DNA from: Apoderus coryli
Lineage: Eukaryota > Arthropoda > Insecta > Coleoptera > Attelabidae
Assembly (NCBI GenBank): GCA_911728435.2
Contig: OU452199.1
Location: 6,954,860 to 7,018,859 of the forward strand
DNA: 64,000 nucleotides
Direction: 5' to 3'
Below are positions 9,831-20,840 of the stretch, in pieces. The notes beneath the pieces are model-generated. The model had not been told where the DNA came from. It ran no database searches and worked only from the letters and a program-made list of their open reading frames with translations. The position numbers were made by a program, and so were the translations under genes. Numbering within the stretch: position 1 is the first letter of the stretch; every line of letters begins with the position of its first letter.

Positions 9831-12124
9831 CTGAAATTATAAAAAATATTACTTTGGTTACCCATGACATTTTAAATTACGTTTCGGGATCTTACCAACT
9901 GCTCTAAATCCATGCTGGCCAAAATATACTTTTGAAAGGATTCATTTTGATGTAGCATCAAATACAACAATAACGTTGTTGTGTCCCCCGTTGCTTTTTT
10001 ACATATTGTATGATACAATGAATTGAAGTCAATTTTAAAAACTGTCGATGAATTAGTTGGTTGTATAGGATTATTGTCTGAAATTTAAATTAATTAAAAT
10101 ATACTCTAGAACTACAGAAGAATTTAAACCTAAATGTTTGTAATCTCACCTTGATTAGTACATGAAAATAAACTCAATCTATATGGATTATTTGAATTCA
10201 TCCAATGATGAACTAATACCAATGTCAAAAGTAAACTTTGTGTTGCCAAGGGCGTTTCACGGAAGTCCGCCTGTTCAGGTACAATTTGCGGCTCAGATTT
10301 CTTACTAAAGGTCAATACAGACCATATTTCAGAGGCTAAACCTTTAAATAAAATATAAAACTTATTCCTACTATACTTAAAAGTTAAAAAAAATACTCTA
10401 ACCTATAACTAAACTCTGTCCTTGTGACCCACTCCACTCAGGCGGTGGCTTTTGTTGCGCAATGAAATTCATCAACAAACATTTGACTAAAACAGGAGCG
10501 TGAATAATATGTTTGCCCTTCATAATGAACCGATACACCGTACTCTGTTCGGATCTTTGGTTTGAATGAAACTGAACTGACAGCAGTATTATTAAACATG
10601 TTACCGACTCCAAATGGATAACGTATGTTGAGTCTGTTATGGGCACATCAACAAGGATTCCCACAAGTGCACCTAACACAAATAAACATACTTATTAGTA
10701 TAAAAAACGTAAACAAATTATACATTTTCAAATTTATACTATGAAATTTGTTGGTTGGTAACAAACTATTTGAAAATGAAGTTATTTTGATCCGCTCGGA
10801 TCTGTTTTATTGTATAACGACATATTGTAGGTTGGCTGTTGCCCCTCTGTTCTGATAGCTTTTTAATCAAAATAGGTGTGGTTCAGGGTCCAGCCTTCTC
10901 TCCGACTGTACTTTTTTTACAAAATAGTAGAAATTTCCACTGCTTTACGCTTTTTCCGTAACTGAGAGACCAATGAGACCAACTGAAGTCGAAACAGAGC
11001 ATATCTGGGTAGTTCCCGAAAACTATCAGGTGTTTAATATAAGAACTGACCTAAATGAAGGAAAATATTTTTGTATGGAAACGAAGGATATGCTGCCAGA
11101 CAATTTTGTTTTGATCAGTATCGTAAAGTTCCAACAATCATTTTGTAGGTCTTGCGACTATTTGGTAAGAGAAGACTCGTCTCTTCAGCTAAGAAAAAAA
11201 CCGTAATATATTGGATATTACTTTTATGAAATGAAATGAATGTCATTCAACAAGGTGAATATCCTAATCGGCAATTGTGCAAGATCACAATTTTGATACT
11301 TTTTTGTATAAGTCAAAGTCTACATTGTAATTCACATTCAATTTTTAAACCCATGGTCTAATACCGAATGTTCTTCAGCATACCTAATTTGACGTAATAA
11401 TAAGAAATAAAAAGATCAGATATTATTATACTTAGTATGTTATTCATAATACCTATGAAAGACTCCAACGTAGCTCCATTACCACCGAATTCAATGTGTT
11501 CAATTAACTGGTCCTCTGTCACAGTTTCAGTAAGAAATTTAATAATACATCGAATTGTAAACAGTCCATTGAATAGCTGCCAATTGAAGACATTACTAAA
11601 AAGAATTGCAGTAAGGAAATATACAACTTTAATAACCTATATCTAGCTGCTGAGTGTCCTTGGTAATTGTAATGCTAGTTCGAAGGGCAATATCAGAAAA
11701 AATGATTGAGACGACCGATTTTTATGTAACTAAGTAGTGCGTAGTTCTTTCACAACATATAGGTACATATTATCAACTTACTCATTTGAATTTGTGGCAC
11801 CAAGTAACTCGGATGATCTAAGTAAAAATAATTGAATGAGTGTACAAACATTTCCAGTTTTAAGATTGTTTTTCAAAAGATCTTGGAACAGTGTTTCTAA
11901 CTTGTTTTCAAGATATAACTGGTCATCACTAAAAAATTATAATATAAATCGATCTTATTTTGCCAACGTGTTATTAGAACTTACGAAGTAGTTGGTGGAA
12001 TAATATTAAATGATAAAAATCTATTCCAAAAAGGTTCATTTTGTGAAATTGGTTTTTCGCTTACAAATTTCAGGCAGTACTCATTTTTGCTAATGTCTAA
12101 ATTTCTACTGACTGCGGTGCCCAT
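9705..12124 (-). CDS. Dym: Dymeclin, 5' seven coding exons (partial gene)
   Basis: Dymeclin is a Golgi-associated protein needed for Golgi organisation and vesicle traffic. Exons (minus strand, 5' to 3'): 12124-11985, 11928-11782, 11595-11453, 10672-10403, 10341-10150, 10077-9896, 9830-9705. All introns are GT..AG, and the joined 1200 nt stay in frame for 400 codons. The start MGTAVS fits the N-myristoylation signal known for dymeclin. Family landmarks in order: NEPFWNRFLSF, NVFNWQLFNGLF, VDVPITDSTY, LLMNFIAQQKPPP, TQSLLLTLVLV, NNPYRLSLFS, FKIDFNSLYHT, SHHIYMSLIILLILSEDESFN. Vertebrate dymeclin has about 670 residues, so roughly 240 residues are missing; no such exons are visible at 1-9704. 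A TTTTAG just upstream of the start suggests an intron in the 5' UTR. Confidence 0.93.
9896..10077 (-). CDS. Dym: Dymeclin coding exon 6
   Basis: 182 nt between AATTTCAG and GTAAGA. It encodes FKIDFNSLYHTICKK, TTLLLYLMLHQN and YILASMDLEQL, all with clear counterparts in dymeclin. Confidence 0.92.
10150..10341 (-). CDS. Dym: Dymeclin coding exon 5
   Basis: 192 nt between ATTTAAAG and GTGAGA. It encodes GLASEIWSVLTF, TQSLLLTLVLVHHW and NNPYRLSLFSCTNQ. The short frame starting MTFSKKSEP is only the later part of this exon running into the intron. Confidence 0.93.
10403..10672 (-). CDS. Dym: Dymeclin coding exon 4
   Basis: 270 nt between GTGTTAG and GTTAGA. It encodes ALVGILVDVPITDSTYVIHL and MNFIAQQKPPPEW; the QxKPPP motif is a strong dymeclin landmark. 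Confidence 0.93.
10673..11452. other. Dymeclin intron 3
   Basis: 780-bp intron. It contains a 77-codon plus-strand frame (10973-11206) with no recognisable domain. The surrounding higher-GC stretch (10800-10970) may be an old repeat insertion. Confidence 0.6.
11453..11595 (-). CDS. Dym: Dymeclin coding exon 3
   Basis: 143 nt between CTTTTTAG and GTATTA. It encodes NVFNWQLFNGLFTIRCIIKF and a VTEDQLIEHIEF segment. The plus-strand ORF over this stretch is only its shadow. Confidence 0.9.
11782..11928 (-). CDS. Dym: Dymeclin coding exon 2
   Basis: 147 nt after TTTTTTAG, ending before GTAAGT. It encodes DDQLYLENKLETLFQDLL and then TGNVCTLIQLFLLRSSELL, matching the dymeclin region that reads SLVENNPRTGNLGALIKVFL in vertebrates. 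Confidence 0.9.
11985..12124 (-). CDS. Dym: Dymeclin coding exon 1
   Basis: 140 nt beginning at ATG 12124 (MGTAVSRN). Donor is GTAAGT after ..ACTACTTC. It encodes the conserved N-terminus including NEPFWNRFLSF and ends with two bases of a serine codon. Confidence 0.92.
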
Positions 12125-13796
12125 ATCTAAAATATTTCTAATTTTAAAAAACTTTTATTAGTGTCTTATGCACTAATTTGAAATAATATTCAAAACATTT
12201 TTTTGATGATTTATCATTTTATAACCTCTAAATGAAACCAGAAACAGAAATAGGTGATTGGATTGTGTTTACAACTCACATCAGTTGAACTGATATTTTG
12301 ATATGAAAAATTCTTCAAACCCAATTGTACCTATTAGCATTGTGTTTATAACATAAAAAAGAATATTTTTCTGAGGTTTATAAATGCTATTAGCTTACGA
12401 ATGGACTGATGTAAAAGAATAAAGAAAGTTTGCCCTAAATTAACTGATATTTGGCATAAAATGAAACCTATTAATTTGGGTTTTTATCACTTACATCAGA
12501 TAAACTTTGTATTGGTATCCTCCGACGCCGAATATCAACAATTGTCACTGACCTAAGTTAATCTAACATTGCATTTACGTTTAAATATATTATACTACAA
12601 ACTAAATGGGTGCCGTGATGATGAATCAGCTCAACTACTAACAACCCAGGTGAGCTATTCTTGAAAACCGGGGAGTAGAACGAAATGAGGTACAGCATAC
12701 TAAATTAGCACAGCGTTGCCTCCGTTCTCTCGTTTGTTCGACTTGCCAGTTTTCGAGAATAGACCAACGACATATATAGTAGAACATGTACATAATATTC
12801 CATATTAATTATAATGCATCAGCGATGCGGAAAACGTTAGAAAGAGAGTTTTGAAAGAAAGATAGAGCTAAAGTGGGTAGAAAACGCAACAAGTGCATTG
12901 TATTTATTACTTATATGGAGGAACATATTAATTTGCTTAAAAAAATAGTTTTTATTAAAAATACTTAGGAAATGTAACTAATTTCGAAAGATGACATTAA
13001 TTCGTCAAACTATCATGGAAATAACTTACCAATAGTGATAAAATTCTATAAAATTTAAAAGTTTTAGAAGGATATGCTCTAGAAAAATAATCACAAAATA
13101 TATGAAAATAATAAACATTATTCAGTTTTGGTATTTTTATTGACTTATCAACGAATATAAAAATGCCTACATTAATGGTTTTAGACGATTGGATAATATA
13201 CAAGCTGAGTCATAAGGAAGCTACGCTAGCGTAGCTTCCTGATTCTATGCTGTGACAGAGGTTCTATTCTTGAACAGCAGAGAGAAATGACGCAGCGCTG
13301 TGCTATTTACCCTGGTTGGCAAATTTGTTTATAAAGACAATGGTAATAATTTTTGAAAGTAGAATGATCAAAAGAACAGAAATAGGTGAAACTAAATTCC
13401 AAAGTTTATTGCACCGGTTCTGCTCAGTAACGACATATTATTATATATTATACACCTGGTAAATCGGTAAATAACGGTTCACATTCTGAGGGAACACACC
13501 ATAAATATTTTCTCACATTTTTTAATAAAAACAGTCTGTGGCAAATTATACTTATTCTTGTATTAAATGTGCAAAATGAGTGTTGTAAATGAGACATAGG
13601 TAATTAATTTTCTATTCATTCGAATGTGCCATCATAAAACACTAAATACAAACAATATTTTTTTGGAACTGTTACATTATATTTGATTTTTTTTTACTTT
13701 GTTAAATAATTCAAATGAATCGGCCCCGTATTTCCTATATGTTGTAACATAAAAATCGTATATATGGAGACATCATGTTTACATAGAATGTTTATA
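12125..13796. other. Region upstream of dymeclin
   Basis: This should hold the dymeclin 5' UTR and promoter on the minus strand. No second gene is recognised. It contains a 26-bp perfect palindrome (13215-13240). Degenerate inverted similarity between about 12650-12720 and 13240-13320 suggests an old foldback element. Confidence 0.45.
13215..13240. repeat. 26-bp perfect palindrome
   Basis: AGGAAGCTACGCT is directly followed by its reverse complement AGCGTAGCTTCCT. It is unusually GC-rich for this neighbourhood and has no spacer. Confidence 0.85.
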
Positions 13797-14162
13797 CAGG
13801 GTGGTCCAACGAAAAGTTTGCACCTAGCTTTTCTCTTTTTTTTGTAGTCGAATGCGAAAATGCTCGGACACGTCGATTTTGCTTTTGAGGGGGACACATT
13901 TTAAACATATTTTTCGATCTGCGCCTTTAACCCCCTAGCGGGGGTGAGTAACAACCCTAAAATTTTAAATGGAAAGAGGGGTCTAATGACATATCATTTG
14001 AAAGGACACAAAATTGTCTTTCTAATGATACCCTATTTGTCGAATTTTACTAAAACAGTTAATACGAAAACGACTTTAAAGACATTAAGCCGATAATTTT
14101 GGTATTAATGAGAAATACAAATAAGTTTTAATTATTACGACTGAAAACAACTACAATCATTT
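13797..14162. repeat. Left terminal inverted repeat of DD41D element
   Basis: Pairs with 15519-15883. High arm identity suggests a recent insertion or ongoing homogenisation. Confidence 0.9.
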
Positions 14163-14365
14163 CTAAATTATTTACTTTGAAGAAAAACGGGATTTCAAAA
14201 ACACTATCTTATTTATCAGAACTAAATTCCTCACTAATCGTTTGCGTTTTTTGTTGAAATAAAAACTGCAGATACGTGTAGGAAAAGAATTTACACCGTT
14301 TATTTTAGTCTTTTCATTGATTCAGTTTGGTTGCTTCTCAAGTTATTTTACTTTTACCGTACAAA

Positions 14366-15439
14366 ATGATTTATTCCATTCTAGAACGAGTTGAAATTGT
14401 TAAACTTTATTTTCAAAATAATAGTAGTGCTAGACTTACGGCTCGCTTATTTAATGAGAGACATCCCGATAAAAATGTGAATGATGTGTACGTTGGCAAG
14501 TTAGTTAAAAAGTTTGTAGATACCGGATCTGTCTGTAATGTAAAACACCAGCCGCAGAAACCGATCAGAAATGAAGCTGTGGAAGTCGCTGTTTTAGGGC
14601 ATGTTGAAATGGATCATAGTCAAAGTACCCGTCAACTAGCTGAAGCCTCAGGTGTCTCCCGTTCGTCCATAATACGAATTTTAAAAGCGTACAAATTTCA
14701 TCCGTACAAAATCAAATTAGTACAGGAACTAAATGAGGATGATCCTGATAGAAGGCTGCAATTTTGTGAAGCAATGAGCCAGCGTTTAATTGAAGATCCG
14801 CAATTATTATTTAACATTTGTTTTTCCGACGAATGCACATTTTATTTGAATGGAGCTGTAAATAGGCACAATTGCCGTTACTGGGATGACAGTAACCCAC
14901 ATTTATTCCGTGAGGTTCATACCCAGTATCCTCAAAAAATAAACGTCTGGTGTGGCATATTAGGAAATCATATTATAGGACCACTTTTTATTCCTGGAAA
15001 TTTAACTGGTGAAGTGTACCTAAACATGCTTGAAGACACAATTGATCCTTTAATAACACAAATAATAGAGGATGACCAAAATCATACTGCTGATCGGCTT
15101 TATTTCCAGCAAGATGGAGCACCTCCGCACTATGTGGCTCCTGTAAGACAGTTCTTAGATGACCGGTTCCCTGGTCGGTGGATTGGAAGGAGGGGCCCAA
15201 TTGAATGGCCTGCCAGGTCACCGGATTTATCGCCTTTAGACTTTTTTCTTTGGGGGCACTTAAAAAATAAATGTTTTGCCACGAAGCCCGAGTCCATAGA
15301 AGATCTTCGCCAACGCATTACAGAAGAGTGCAGAAACATAACACCTGATATGCTACAAAATGTTAGAAATAGATTTGAACAAAATCTGTATTATTGTATG
15401 GAATCAAATGGGTCACATTTTCAACATTTGTTAATGTAA
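14366..15439 (+). CDS. DD41D Tc1/mariner-type transposase
   Basis: The enzyme cuts and pastes the element. The frame is open from 14327, but that first codon is TTG; the first ATG at 14366 gives 357 residues. The N-terminal helix-turn-helix (ERVEIVKLYFQNN.., about residues 5-60) resembles the DUF4817-type DNA-binding domain. A second HTH contains QLAEASGVSRSSIIRILK (about 95-115). Catalytic acidic residues: FSDECTF, QQDGAPPHY, and SPDLSPLDFFLWG, with 41 residues between the second and third Asp. The C-terminus ends HFQHLLM. No stop or frameshift interrupts it, so it may be functional. Confidence 0.9.
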   Translation: MIYSILERVEIVKLYFQNNSSARLTARLFNERHPDKNVNDVYVGKLVKKFVDTGSVCNVKHQPQKPIRNEAVEVAVLGHVEMDHSQSTRQLAEASGVSRSSIIRILKAYKFHPYKIKLVQELNEDDPDRRLQFCEAMSQRLIEDPQLLFNICFSDECTFYLNGAVNRHNCRYWDDSNPHLFREVHTQYPQKINVWCGILGNHIIGPLFIPGNLTGEVYLNMLEDTIDPLITQIIEDDQNHTADRLYFQQDGAPPHYVAPVRQFLDDRFPGRWIGRRGPIEWPARSPDLSPLDFFLWGHLKNKCFATKPESIEDLRQRITEECRNITPDMLQNVRNRFEQNLYYCMESNGSHFQHLLM

Positions 15440-15518
15440 CGTTTTAATAAATCAATTTAACAGCTTGTTTACTTTTTTTACAAAGCAATGTTAAAACTAA
15501 CAAACATTGGAATGTACT

Positions 15519-15883
15519 AACGATTGCAGGTGTTTTCACTCGCAATAATTAAAACTTATTTGTATTTCTCATTAATACCAAAATTATCGGCTTAATGTCT
15601 TTAAAGTCGTTTTCGTATTAACTGTTTTAGTAAAATTCGACAAATAGGGTATCATTAGAAAGACAATTTTGTGTCCTTTCAAATGATATGTCATTAGACC
15701 CCTCTTTCCATTTAAAATTTTAGGGTTGTAACTCACCCCCGCTAGGGGGTTAAAGGCGCAGATCGAAAAATATGTTTAAAATGTGTCCCCCTCAAAAGCA
15801 AAATCGACGTGTCCGAGCATTTTCGCATTCGACTACAAAAAAAAGAGAAAAGCTAGGTGCAAACTTTTCGTTGGACCACCCTG
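15519..15883. repeat. Right terminal inverted repeat of DD41D element
   Basis: Reverse complement of 13797-14162 with few differences. It ends CACCCTG next to the TA duplication. The ORFs within it are shadows of the repeat. Confidence 0.9.
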
Positions 15884-16179
15884 TATGGTTAACAATGCAA
15901 TTTATTTTTTGCCCTAGTGTGCAAAATATTTTGCGGGCAATTTTGTTAAATGAGTTTCCAATTACAAAAACTAAAAGTTCGCACACTGACATTCGTTTAA
16001 AAATATTGACATTTTGACAGTTAGGGCAAAAATAGATTTCCTCTATAAGGAATGTTTTCTTTTATTAATTTTTGTGAAATTTAAGTTTTTTAACAAAATT
16101 CTTGTCATCAAATGAAACCGTTGATTTAAATACCAATATGGTAATACTCTACGGGGTGGTCAAAACTTGACTGTCAAGT

Positions 16180-16636
16180 CTATGGCAAGAGTGATTTGAT
16201 CCTACCTGGTGAGGAACTTCTTGATGTGTACTGCCACATTAGTCCAGTTCGTAACAATGACCTTAAGAGCAAGTTATCTCTAGTCAGCGTCACTATAATT
16301 TTCAAATATTTTGTACAATGCTTTAATTAATAAGGTATTATGTACAGTGATCGATTTGAAATAAGGATGATGTAAAAGATTGAATAACCTCAGTAGTCAT
16401 ACTACTAATTAGTAGTCATACTGAGGTTATTCAATCTTTTACATCATCCTTATTTCAAATCGATCACTGTACATAATACCTTATTAATTAAAGCATTGTA
16501 CAAAATATTTGAAAATTATAAAGTGACGCTGACTAGAGATAACTTGCTCTTAAGGTCATTGTTACGAACTGGACTAATGTGGCAGTACACTTCAAGAAGT
16601 TCCTCACCAGGTAGGATCAAATCACTCTTGCCATAG
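16180..16636. repeat. Near-perfect 457-bp foldback palindrome
   Basis: Arms of about 225 bp meet at 16408/16409 almost without a loop (centre ACTACTAATTAGTAGT). Outer ends are CTATGGCAAGAG and its complement, with AAGT on both flanks (16176-16179, 16637-16640), a possible 4-bp target duplication. A few differences between arms (one substitution near the outer end, a 2-bp indel near GTCAGCGTCACT) show the arms have diverged. It contains no ORF. Confidence 0.9.
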
Positions 16637-16912
16637 AAGTGTATTGTCTGTTGGATTACAAAAATTCAAGTCAACCGCGTCCTACATGGTTAAAAAAAGT
16701 AACAAAATGGTTTTATAAAAAAATTTAATATTACACAATAAGTTAATCTATACAAAATCATGATATAACAATAAAAAAAAATGGCGCTTGCGAAAGGCAC
16801 CTTATACAAAATTGATTTTTTTTTGTAATTTATATACTAGGAAATAAACAAAAAAGTTAAATTAATAAATACAGATTTCAAACATATAATTAATTTTAAA
16901 TCCCAGCATATA

Positions 16913-17038
16913 CCGGGTGGTCCATTTATTTTGAGACAGTCTTATATCTTAAAAACGGCACATTTTTCGGAACTTTTTTACCGCAAAATGTGCCGTATTT
17001 AAGATATAAGGCTGTCTTAAGATAAATGGACGACCCGG
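16913..17038. mobile_element. Short MITE, 126 bp, TA-flanked
   Basis: The left end CCGGGTGGTCCATTTATTTT and the right end AAATGGACGACCCGG form about 57-bp inverted arms around a short loop. TA dinucleotides flank both sides (16911-16912 and 17039-17040). Size and target fit a Tc1/mariner-derived MITE. Confidence 0.8.
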
Positions 17039-19082
17039 TATATTTAAATATATAATTTTGCAACAATTATTTTTAATTTTTATATAATATACCTAGAGAC
17101 TTAATGAACTATTTATTTAATTTATATACTATTTACATTGCAAATCATAGTAGATCACAAAAGACAAACTATTAAAATAAATCATAAGACTCGAATGCTG
17201 ATATATATATATATATATATACAAACATTAATTTTTTTAAAGATATTATACTAAATAGTTGATTACACTTTTTGTTTAAATATTTTTCTTCTGCAATTTT
17301 TTAATTTTTTTCTTTTAATCCAGATCCAACACATCACTTTATTTTTAACTTATATTAAGTAGATTTCAGTCCATTGGATCTCTTCTAAATACTAACAAAC
17401 AAAATATTACTAAAAATATTATTTAATTTATATATATTCATAAGAAACTACATGTTTTGAATAATTCCATATTTATAGACAAAATAATAATTATTACATA
17501 TTTTTCCTATTACACATAACCCTTATAAGTAACTAATATCAGAATTTTCAAAAAGTAGCTAGGTATGTAGAATTCCCATAATAATATTCAATTAATAGTT
17601 AAAAATTTCCATCTCTATTTCAATCAAATAAGCAAAAACAAACAACATTCTGCAAAGCAATTAGTAAAAATACAAATAAATAAAACTGTATAGGTAACAG
17701 TTTAATTGTCAAAAACCTGCATTATAAATGTCAAAGCTTTCAAGTTGGCATTATCTAAATATAACAAAAACTCATTACTCATTATTTGCAATGTGACTTG
17801 ATTATAGCTTTTATAGAGATTGCTCTTAGGATATTTTAATCGGCAAAAATTTCAAAATGTGAAAATAACACTGGTAAACATATTTATCTTCAAAAATGGC
17901 TCAAAAACATCAACAGAATTAGTGTTTTTCATATTTACCGATTCAAACACCTAAATAATAATATATTATATCTCTAAAAAAATAAAGAATACAACTTCAA
18001 AACATTAATGGAATATCTAATGATGTGTTTGTTATAAATGACCCAGTGACAAAAATAATTAAAAACTAAATCAAACAGATTATAAGAAAATTAGTTTTAA
18101 TGGAAAAATAAAATAAAAAAACGAATATACCCGTATATTTTATGTTTTTTTTTGTGGTTAGAAAAACTTCAAATGAGTCATAAATAATTAAAAATTAATA
18201 ATTATATTCATTAAATAACCTAAATACTCAAAATACAACATGGGCATTAGGGTTTCAACTTTTTCGAATAAGCAAGGGATAACCCGTTATTTTGTTGAAA
18301 TGCATTCAGCATACCCATGTTTACATAATATTTTTATGTAATGAAAAGACACTTTATACGAATCTCCTAACAATTATCTTTGAAAAGTAGGAATCCGAAA
18401 CAAACGTTAATAAGATGATGTCCTACCTACTCTTGTTTGCGATTGTGCAATAGAGGAACTTATTATCCCCAATTGATGTCAAAATGGACTGTCAGATTCA
18501 ATTCGTGCAGTATTTTACCTAACCACAATCACAATATCAATTCTGACATTATAGTTTTCCTTCTGATTCGATAGTATTTCTGTGAACATTCAGAAATAGA
18601 GAAGGTAAAAATGTATACAATTCCAAGTTAGCCAACGTCTGGACATCGGGAGCAGCTGAACAGCTAGCCTTCAGGCTATATTTGAACTGAAACTCGTCTA
18701 ATAAATAATTATTATCAGTTCTTGGTAGAGGTTAATATTAAAGATTCAGTCCATGAATAATTTAAGAAATGGGGATGATCCATCAAATGAGTAGATTTTG
18801 AAAATTTCATACGGCAATAAACCCTTTATTCCACTCAAATGAGTGTCTACGATAAGAAATTATTACTACATAGTGACCGATAAAGTAATTAAAATGCATG
18901 TAGATGATTTTAAACATTAAGGAACTACAGCATAAATTTCCTAAATAATTAATTTCAAAAACTTTAGATTTCTAATACCACATTGTCATACATAATAAAT
19001 AATGATTCGTCTTTTTCATTAACAATATAGTAATTATTGTATTATTAAATATTAACAAATGATTTCGAAACCGTTGCAAAAA
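17039..19082 (-). other. AT-rich stretch, possible long 3' UTR of the gene ending at 19083
   Basis: No coding potential. It contains an (AT)n microsatellite at about 17199-17222. It lies directly downstream of the putative terminal exon at 19083-19157, so part may be its 3' UTR. No polyadenylation site can be assigned. Confidence 0.35.
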
Positions 19083-19157
19083 CTATGATGAGCTCTTGCT
19101 GGTATACTTAGATTCGGCCAACCTGTGCGATGTTTCGCCATCACCCATGTGAGTCAC
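19083..19157 (-). CDS. Putative terminal coding exon of an unidentified gene
   Basis: On the minus strand, GCTTTACAG is followed by 24 in-frame codons and TAG: VTHMGDGETSHRLAESKYTS, then KSSS and stop. The segment is richer in GC than its surroundings and has balanced codon use, which is why it stands out. No family is recognised. The upstream exons, which should lie at higher coordinates, were not found. It could be chance. Confidence 0.4.
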   Translation of the reverse strand: MTHMGDGETSHRLAESKYTSKSSS

Positions 19158-20755
19158 CTGTAAAGCACCAAATACCTTTAAATTGACCTTTTTCAAATCG
19201 TTTTATGGTTAAAAAGTAGAAAAGTTAATCACTGACTAGTGAACAATCAGAATCAATTTGACATCCAATTAATGCAAAATCATTAAACTGTTTAGTAAAA
19301 ATGAGTTGGGTTTTTATCGATTATCTGATTGTTATCTATTCTGTGATGCGATAAACACTTAAAGCAGACATAGATATAAAGTTCGCAGTTATAAGTGAAT
19401 GTATCGTTCAAAATCATTGCTGTAAAAGACAAATTTTAAAGTATCAACAATTACCAAATGAAAACATTGAAAGATTATTGAGAACAGCGTTAACTACAGG
19501 TCAAATAATGCTGAGTGATGATTGACTGAAACTTGCCTTAGCTAAATGCTGATGGTTTAGGAAATACAGAGTATTATGGTGCTTCTTGGGCTATCGACTT
19601 CAAAATTGGCAGCTTTATGTTTTTTGGTATGAGAAAAATGAATATGTTAATTTTTGTTTACGTTGCAACCTATTGCTATGATAAATTACGTCATAACTTT
19701 TCACCCTGTATACCTAATGCTAAATAGGTTTTAAAATCTGATACAGCAGCTTTTTTTTCGTGAAAAGTTAGTTCATTTTCGATATTTTAATCCGTTTTCA
19801 AGAAAAAGCGATTTAATGCAGATTATATTTTCATCCTAGAAAAAAAACTGCCAATTTTAAAGTCGATAGCCAAAGAAGCACGATAATACGGGTAAAAAAA
19901 CCTAAACCACGAAAAAATATATTTGTATAAAGCAAATTTCCGTCAATCATCATTAGTTGACCCATAGTATCTCCAGTTAACGGTTGTCACATTGTTAATG
20001 GAACACCCTGTATATCAATCAAACAAATGTCACTCTGACACATTATATGACGTCATTTTGCAAGAAATCTGTGTATGTAAAACTCAGTTTGGCTCAAAAA
20101 CCATAAATTCACCGACTCTTCAATGGTGCTCGGCAGTTTTTTGAGACAAAGACTATAACTTTGTAGTGGTTATACTAGTGCCAGGATCAAAAAAGCCAAA
20201 AGCTTCTTATCCAGCTTTTGTTTGCCTGCTCAAACACTTGTTGATTCACTCCTCGACAAATGGATTACTTCATAAAAAACTTCTTTATTTGATGATCTTC
20301 TGAGAGCTTTGCATTGGTGTATAATACAAATAAAAATTCTTTCGGGGTATGGCTATGGTATGCCGACTAGCGTAATCAAGTACAGGCTAAGTTAATAAAA
20401 TCTAAGTATTTAATTTTTATCTGGTTGCAACTAGATGACATAGTCAGATCTACAGTTAAACTTAACAGCACAGGGAGAACTTTTACTGGTAACTGGGTTA
20501 ATATACAGGGTTTCACAAAGACGCGGCAATATTTAAGGCGGTAATTTCTCAGGTCATTTTATGAAAAAAAAGTTCCCATAAACATACGTCCCGAAATGCA
20601 TTATTTCCAAGATACACGGTGTCCAAGGTTGTAAGGCTAATAACAGGAAATTCAAATAAAATCCGATAATAATGCAAATAATTGCATTTAATCCGTTCAG
20701 TACAATAGCCTTTTTCGACTATTCTCGAAGAACATAATCATCTAGTTAGATTTTA
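19158..20755. other. Intergenic/intronic DNA with a degenerate foldback element
   Basis: Inverted similarity links 19480-19620 with 19850-19990 (for example GGGCTATCGACTTC against its complement). The right end reads AACACCCTG (to 20010) next to TA, the terminal motif shared by many elements here. No gene is recognised. Confidence 0.55.
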
Positions 20756-20840
20756 GATTTTAAAAAAGGCTAAATAATGTACAGGTTTCAATTTGGATGC
20801 CAAATTGAAACTTGTACATTATTTAGCCTTTTTTAAAATC
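20756..20840. repeat. 41-bp-arm hairpin with 3-nt loop
   Basis: Arms at 20756-20796 and 20800-20840 differ at one position only (a C that becomes a G:U-compatible change in RNA), separated by ATG. No terminal transposon signature is visible next to it. Confidence 0.9.

Larger units (their letters stand above)
13797..15883 (+). mobile_element. Structurally intact Tc1/mariner-type (DD41D) transposon with long TIRs
   Basis: A 2087-bp element flanked by TA (13795-13796 and 15884-15885). Ends read CAGGGTGGTCCAACG and its complement. The inverted repeats are very long, about 366 bp (13797-14162 and 15519-15883), with only scattered mismatches. A single uninterrupted transposase frame lies between them. 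TA duplication, DDE/D catalytic spacing and an N-terminal helix-turn-helix place it in the Tc1/mariner superfamily; a 41-residue spacing between the last two acidic residues is the DD41D type known from rosa-like elements. Confidence 0.92.

Noticed and set aside
10973..11206. Nested plus-strand gene in dymeclin intron 3
   Set aside because: 77 codons, no recognised domain and no support beyond openness.
16180..16636. Pure assembly artefact
   Set aside because: Arms differ by a substitution and an indel and have a possible target duplication, which an inverted read artefact would not show; long reads are still needed to exclude it.
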